Source: Collybiopsis luxurians FD-317 M1
Taxonomy: Eukaryota > Basidiomycota > Agaricomycetes > Agaricales > Omphalotaceae
DNA: 64,000 nt
NCBI GenBank assembly: GCA_000827265.1
Contig: KN834778.1
Span: 323,097-387,096 of the forward strand
Direction of reading: 5' to 3'
Each line of letters opens with the position of its first letter. Position 1 is the stretch's first letter. The position numbers and the translations under genes are program-made. Of this stretch, positions 58,229 through 64,000 are shown in pieces. The notes beneath the pieces were generated by a model. It made no database searches and was not told the DNA's origin. It saw nothing but the letters and a program-made list of their open reading frames with translations.

Positions 58229-61200
58229 ATGGCCCCACCGCTCTGGGAAATTACTTCTGTAAAGGTCTGTACACTTGGTAGCTGAGATATTGAGGCTCTA
58301 CTCAAAATGGCTGCACTAGGCTCAACTCCGACTAACCAGTCAGAGACTTGGTCATTTGCAAGAGAAGAATGATTCAAAAGGAAGCATAATTCGGCGTGAT
58401 ATCGCAACTCTGCTCCAGCAAGGAAACGTCGGACTGGCGCGGGTCAAGGCGCAGAATTTATACCAGGAAGATGTACTTGGAGATGTTCTCGAGATTTTGG
58501 AAATGCACGTTGGCGTAATTCTAGAGCACATATCGGAATTGGAATACAAGTGAGGATTGCTCAGCGTTCCTTGTGATGTTATTATTGATGTGATGCAAAG
58601 TACTCCTAGTCCGGCCGTCATTGAAGCAGTTTCCAGCATTATATTTGCTTCCCCTAGAGTGGAATCCAAAGGTCATTATCAAAGATGATTTCTCTGGATC
58701 GTTCATTAACGATATCATTTCAGAGCTCCAGGTCGTCCGAGAGCTGCTGGTTCAGCGTTTAGGACCAGATTTTACGCGTGCATCTGTAGGGAATAAGGAC
58801 CAACTTGTTTCAGACCGCGTAAAACAATCATCCTCACACGTCTTTCTTCAAGCTAATGGTGGCTCCTAGATTGTAAACAATCTTTCTGCTCCGCCCCCCA
58901 ATGCCGTTCAGTTGGACGCGTATCTTCGGAATATTGCCACAGCGTATGGAGTAGAGTGGCATCCTGACCCTCCTCGACAGGATATGTGAGTCGATCGCTT
59001 ATTTTTCACCCCGTATCTTATATATAATTCGTTACAAAAATAGAGTGGGTCCTTTGTCGGAAATTTTGGATGAACAATCTTCCCCAATCGTGGATGTGGC
59101 CGGCCTGCGTAGGTTGTGTGCACGAGGTTCGAAGTTGTTTGTCTTCAAACTGCGGGTATGTTTGACTATCACGACAGGTATACCAGACGAACCCGCCTGC
59201 CTTCGACCTCGGATATGGAGGTGAGTGGTCAGTTATATAGTTTGAGCGCGAGAGTTCAGTTCAAGTTCAGAGTACTTCTCGGGACGCTTCCGGTGCTGAA
59301 AGCATCTTGGCCAAGAGAAGTCGGGAAGCAAAGGGAAAGCTATTATGTGAGTGAATCCGTCATTAATTCTTCGGTCGCTGAAGACGAATGTCACATAGGA
59401 TCTTGTCCGTCGTCTACTGGAACCATTTTCAGACCTTCCAGAACCCAACTCGTCATTATCATCGCTCGATGTCTCCCTTCTTAAAGTTTCCAAACAGCTC
59501 TCAGGCATCCCTTCAGATCTTTTCAGTGGTCTTGAAGAGGAACCTGCAATGTCAAATATTTGTCCCTTTGATGATTCTGCCCCAGATAACATCAAAATTC
59601 CGTTTGCGGATAACCTCAGCAATCGTCTGCGAATTATCCAGAAATCCCGACAGCTGGAAACTCCTCCATCTATCCCGGAAATTAGATTGGAGTCGTCGGA
59701 TGTTCAGGATGAGGTTTCCGGAATTTCTGCTACCGAGTCTGCATCAGTCTCCTCTAGTTCCACTATTCTTCATGCTTCAGAGGCTTTCGATGCTCCGCAT
59801 GCCCATAAAAAGCACACATCTGCATTGCTACGAATGTTGTACGTACATGGGACAGTAAACCCAGGAAATCTGTCGCCTCATATTCCCGCTCTACTTCTTC
59901 CCTTATATTCGGTTCTCAACCGAGAGGGAGATCCTGAAGATCTTGCTCATGTAGAGGCAGACACTTTCTGGCTTTTCGAAGCAATGATTGGAGAATTTGC
60001 TGAACTGGAAGATGAAGATAGTGGTAATCTGTGGATGCGCAAATTTAGCGAGCGTTTGAACTGGGCCGATACCGAATTGCGGGACAATCTCGTATGTTAC
60101 TAGAATTCCTAATCTTTTTTCATGCTCACCCTAAAAATTAGTTCGCGAAAGGACTAGATCCTGCGTTACCGCATTATTCATAGTTCGTACATTGCTCTCG
60201 GTCTATTTCAGGGCTGACCATTCCTTCGCAGTCGTTGGCTGGCTCCTCTCCTTACTCAGACGATACCGCTCGCATCAGTAATAGTGACGTGGGACGCGCT
60301 TTTCGCCTGTCCAATGCGTGACCGTCAAAATTTCAAACTGGATTTTCTGGTTGATATCTGTACAGCGATGATTATTCGCGCAAAGGCCGCACTTCTCCGG
60401 TAAAATTCAATTTTTTTCTGTTTGTTACTCTGTCCGCTAATTTTTATATTACTTAGACTTGGTAAAAGTGGACCTAAATCTCCCGGTTTATGGTCAGATG
60501 AGGCGGAACAGGTTCCTCTTTCCCCTTTACGCCCTTGGGAGCTGAGCGATGCATTTGTTCAAGGAATGGCTCTTTTGCAGCATTACCCGATTGATGCAGC
60601 TGGTGGCATCGACAGCATTCTCCAGACAGCTTCTGAGCTGCGAAATCGTCGGGAGGACGAAGCCAAACTTACTGCAACAAATCCTCTCACTCTCGGAGAC
60701 CGCTTACGTCTGTCTGTATGGAAAGGATTTACAAACCAACCAGCCTCGCCAGACCGGTCTCCTTCTCCATCAGAGCTCTCAGACGAGGAAGATACTTCGG
60801 GTAACGACACGGAAACCCAGGATACTGGACTGACATCGCGTCTAGCTACAACCGTTTGGAGAGGTATCACAAATCAGACTGCTATGGAACCTCCCCCATC
60901 ACCTTTAAGCCCTTCTACTCCTTCTCCGCCTTCTGCTCAATCCAGCTTGGTCTCTCCCGCAATAGTCGTGAATGATGATATAGGGGGCGAGGTCGATACT
61001 GAGGCTAATCTCACTAGCCGATTAGCCGCCACAGTGTGGAAGGGAATTACCAACCGAACAGCGATGGAGCCTCCCCCATCTCCTCTCAGCCCCGCACCAG
61101 CTCCAGACTCGTCCCATTCCGTTCCTCATACCCCGATGTCCCCTTCAATAGTCGTCACCGATTCTGGACCCACCTCCAATTCCGCCTCTAGAGGCTGGTC

Positions 61201-62812
61201 ATCATCTGCCAGTTTGTGGGGCTATGCAGAAAGGTTGAAAGAGTCCAATGCAGCTGCTACACTTTCAAAAGTCAGTAGCAACTGGCAAGCCAAGGCGCTA
61301 GTTAGTTCATGGGGTCTGCGAAAAAGTGACGCCACCAAGGAGCAGCCCCATTCGGCAGACACTATTCGTCACTCAGACCCTTTGCAGGGGTTCAAGCCTA
61401 GTGAACTTCGTCGAACATCAGTTCCAGTTGCTGATAGATCTGGACTGTACTCTCCACCCGCTCGGCCAGCATTTTTCAAACCGCCTCGGGATACCATGAT
61501 GTTCTCCGGAAAAGAGCCTATCATTGATACTCCCAGCAGTCCCGAGTCATCAGAGAGTGGGGGGATAATACAAAAAACCAGGAATCTCCAGGCTTCATTC
61601 GCGGCCTTGACCCGTGGCTCCGAACCTACTCCTCTGGTGACGCCGCAGCCTAAAGTCAAGTCTGGACCCCGTCCCCTGTTGCTAGGTTCAACATCCGTAA
61701 CAACTCCTCGTAGTGATCGACCTATCTCGCGATCGGAGAATAGCACACCTCTTGACAAGCGAGGCATATCAAGACAGTGGAACGATGTCATGCACCATCG
61801 TAATCAACATACTTTAAACCGTGATTCCCTATCCTCCGTGTCATCACTTTCTCCATCAGACGCACTCACGCGAGGAAAGCCGGATTATGATTCTGATAGT
61901 CCAGCACCTGTGAGCAGGAAAGTTGCCCTGAATCGCAGATCTGTCTCTCCTATGGCACCTCAGACACTCAGGACCGGTTCCATTCCCGTTAGTTCAAAGG
62001 TCCCTGCAGTGCCTCATTTGAGGTCCGGGTCAACGCCTCACCTTTCGATGTCGTCGTCCTCGAGTTCTTCGTCAGGTGTTGCTGCCCTCACTAGCCCAGT
62101 TGTCATGTCACCGCTGGATTTCGCGCGTGGCCCAAAATCTCCTGGCTGGGGACAGGTTCGCATCCCTGATTCGCCCCCTGTAGCAGATGATCCGGCTCCT
62201 GCGCGATCTCCTGTGGATGGTCCCATCGTTTCTGAAGAGCATTCGCTGGAGAAATCTTCATCTGTTGAAGAACCTGCTTTAGGAGCGCCTTCGCAGTCAA
62301 GAAAACTCACGCGCAAAAGAACTCCGCCACCAGGTGATACCTCTGATTCTGCTCCTGAATTGCTGCCGAAGAGGAGTACACGGGTTCGTACGAAAAGAAA
62401 TGGCCGACCCCCAAATCTCCGCCTACAACCATCTCAGCCAGCAATGCTGCCAGAGCGCATCAATACTAGCCCTGGATCACTGGCCGTTGAATGGCCTCAG
62501 GATGAACAAGAGTTAGCGACAACACCGAAAGCATCTAGCTTTGATACAAACAGTGCGTCCTCACCAAGGTCCCCTAGACGGTCACGGAAGGTGTCTACGG
62601 AAAGCCCCCGTCAACGAAAAGCGTCAGGCGAAGGACAAGAATCTCGGCAGAGAAAGGTTTCTACCGAGGGGCGTACCAGAAAAATTTCGGACGCGAAGGC
62701 TAAGAGACATCGGGATAGTGGCGCCGACATGGGCGACGATGAAGGATACGATGAACTACTTAGCGCATATGAGAGCGAGGATAGCGCGCGGCCCATATCC
62801 TCAGATGCTTGA
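58229..62812 (+). CDS. IST1-TBC fusion protein
   Basis: Single 1335-residue product from exons 58229-58264, 58320-58549, 58601-58671, 58724-58818, 58870-58985, 59044-59126, 59178-59220, 59271-59346, 59399-60091, 60142-60182, 60232-60399 and 60457-62812. Residues 1-183 are IST1, the ESCRT-III-like regulator of Vps4 (LRLTSQRLGHLQEKNDSKG, RRDIATLLQQGNV, ARVKAQNLYQEDV, VVRELLVQRLGPDF, DAYLRNIATAYGVEWHPDP). From about 190 to 600 is a TBC1D13-like TBC (Rab-GAP) fold: AGLRRLCARGIPDEP, HVEADTFWLFEAMIGEF, LPHYSYRWLAPLLTQTIPL, VTWDALFA. The usual catalytic glutamine motif is replaced by GNLSPHIPALLLPLY and no IxxDxxR arginine finger is seen, so GAP activity is doubtful. The tail (600-1335) is disordered, with three repeats and basic C-terminal patches. 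All phases close across the IST1/TBC border. Confidence 0.85.
60692..61096 (+). repeat. three imperfect in-frame repeats in the fusion-protein tail
   Basis: Units start at 60692 (LGDRLRLSVWKGFTNQPA), 60830 (LTSRLATTVWRGITNQTA) and 61010 (LTSRLAATVWKGITNRTA). Units 2 and 3 continue with the same MEPPPSPLSP. The consensus is L-x-x-R-L-x-x-x-V-W-[KR]-G-[IF]-T-N. They look like short amphipathic helices followed by Pro/Ser linkers, perhaps repeated binding motifs. Confidence 0.75.
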
Positions 62813-62826
62813 TATATTTTGATTGT

Positions 62827-63593
62827 TTATCTGACATTTTTATATACACCATTTAATTCTGGTAGGATTTGTGGCGGAGAAGATGTGCCCTGTACGGCAA
62901 CAAATTCGCGCAGGTCACGATAAATTTGAAGAAGAATCGGGAAATGTGGAAGAATGTTCTGCATGCAATTGAGCGCAAGATGCAATGCGGAGAAAAAGAA
63001 ATGAGTTACTGGAAAACAGATTTCGAAAGCAAGACCTGTGGACCCTTCTTCCAGCGCGACTAGATAGTAGCGAATATCCCACCTCTTGATGCCTTCATTT
63101 ATGACGATGTCTCTTAACACAGTATGTGACACGAAACGTCTACTGATAAAGAGTGTGAACGGTGGAAATCCTCGATGTGTTTCTAACTGGATCCCATGGG
63201 CTGGAAGAACAATCAAAGATTCTGGGACTAATCTTAATGATATCGTCCAGGGTAGAAGTTGCTGGCACACACCATGAATGACCTGCGTACAACGCGTCCA
63301 AAAAACTAGAACAACAACCAGACATAGAAGCACACGAGTGAAATATCCAGCCTATCTCAACGGGATCAATCCGAATCCAGATGGGAGAGAATAATCCAAT
63401 GCACTTTTCGCCAGGCAACCGATATCATTAGAGGGAGTAGCGAATATGTCCAAGACCATGAAGAGGCACCGCGAACCACAGAACCACTACCGTCGCGTGA
63501 GATATGCCAGTTTTCGACTCTAAATTCGTGGAATGAAGCCGAATGAAGGACAGAGAATTCAGGGTTTGTCGGTAGTGGACGGATACGCTGCAT
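62827..63593 (-). CDS. GPI15: PIG-H subunit of GPI-GlcNAc transferase
   Basis: ER-membrane subunit of the complex adding N-acetylglucosamine to phosphatidylinositol, the first step of GPI-anchor synthesis. Exons are 63593-63405, 63305-63283, 63232-63010 and 62958-62827, 188 residues. Family blocks are PTNPEFSVLHS near the N-terminus, a membrane hairpin region (WTYSLLPLMISVAW), ESLIVLPAHGIQLETHRG, FISRRFV, INEGIKRWDIRYYLVAL and NILPHFPILLQIYRDLRE. Exon 2 is 23 nt. The last intron (51 nt, 63009-62959) is in frame and stop-free; retention would give 205 residues. Its stop is 14 bp from that of the IST1-TBC gene, and its start codon is 11 bp from that of ALG3. Confidence 0.88.
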
Positions 63594-63604
63594 GAACGTC
63601 TTCA

Positions 63605-64000
63605 ATGAAAGCAAAGACTGTGGGAACAATAACCGAAATGTTCCTTGTTCGTCTCCTCACTAATCCAAAATATTTTTGGATATTGGCTGTCTGCGTTATC
63701 CTTGGAGATGCCATTCTTTCAGAGCTAATTATCCGGTTTATTGCTTGTCTGTTCATCGTCTATGCATATATCCATCGAAATCCCACTCAAGTAATCTTTC
63801 AGACACGGAAATCGACTGGGAAACCTACATGATTCAAGTCCAGCTATATCTCAAAGGTGAACGCGACTACTCCAAGATATCCGGCCCTACAGGTCCCCTA
63901 GTGTAAGAGAACATCAGCTGGAGATTGGGAGTCTTATGTCTAACGCTTTGCATAGATATCCAGCTGGCCACGTATACATATTCCGTTTCCTCCACGACAT
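63605..64000 (+). CDS. ALG3: ALG3 dolichyl-P-Man alpha-1,3-mannosyltransferase (5' part)
   Basis: ER enzyme adding the sixth mannose (Man5 to Man6) to the dolichol-linked N-glycan precursor; only the first 95 residues are in the window. Exons are 63605-63746, 63803-63902 and 63956-64000 (continues). [20 protein letters not shown] and [20 protein letters not shown] cover the first membrane helix and the lumenal TEIDWETYM motif that typifies ALG3; [20 protein letters not shown] follows across the second and third exons. Head-to-head with GPI15, leaving almost no room for separate core promoters. Confidence 0.92.

Noticed and set aside
59044..62812. TBC gene separate from IST1
   Set aside because: No in-frame ATG exists near the TBC N-terminus (59044-59300) and the preceding intron splices in phase with IST1, so a single fused gene is the simpler model.

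Overview
This window looks like nuclear DNA from a filamentous basidiomycete, most likely a mushroom-forming agaricomycete. Genes are dense and split by many short introns (mostly 41-70 nt, some exons of only 10-30 nt). Several genes start almost head to head. Protein content is fungal throughout: Yos9, Atg15, Sso1-type syntaxin, Yvc1, PIS1, a CE15 glucuronoyl esterase typical of plant-litter and wood degraders, and MARVEL-like four-helix proteins. I rebuilt 28 protein-coding genes by hand from splice sites; in every complete model the exon lengths sum to a multiple of three and the phases close. No rRNA, tRNA, CRISPR array or intact transposon was recognised.

Layout. 0-10 kb: 5' end of an unknown gene (-), kynurenine 3-monooxygenase (+), a three-AT-hook protein (-), ER lectin Yos9 (+), a HAL4/SAT4-type kinase (-). 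10-13 kb: the longest gene-free stretch. 13-20 kb: guanine deaminase (-), GINS subunit Sld5 (-), a METTL21-like methyltransferase (+), Atg15-type lipase (-). 20-31 kb: a large RhoGEF (+), an AIG1/FAR-17a membrane protein (-), argininosuccinate lyase (+), syntaxin (+), a small AN1 zinc-finger protein (+). 31-43 kb: aspartate aminotransferase (+), a HEAT-repeat PP4R1-like protein (+), a four-helix membrane protein (+), a protein with an internal Zn2Cys6-spaced cluster (+), glucuronoyl esterase (-). 43-54 kb: vacuolar TRP channel Yvc1 in 23 exons (+), PI synthase (-), asparagine synthetase (+), pICln (+), spliceosomal helicase Prp28 (-). 54-64 kb: an EF-hand-like protein (+), an Mch1-like transporter (-), a second four-helix protein (+), a 1335-residue IST1-TBC fusion (+), PIG-H (-) and the start of ALG3 (+).

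Most genes are unrelated housekeeping functions rather than a cluster. Three themes recur: nitrogen and amino-acid metabolism (BNA4, GUD1, ARG4, AAT, ASN), endomembrane and ER/vacuole biology (YOS9, ATG15, SSO1, YVC1, PIS1, GPI15, ALG3, IST1-TBC) and RNA/DNA machinery (SLD5, PRP28, pICln).

The most unusual items are the IST1-TBC fusion, whose TBC half lacks both recognisable catalytic fingers and whose fusion depends on one intron; the PRP28/EF-hand pair whose start codons share the same CATG; three introns best explained by GC-AG splice sites, one of them in PRP28 itself; and an internal zinc cluster with Zn2Cys6 spacing but few basic residues.
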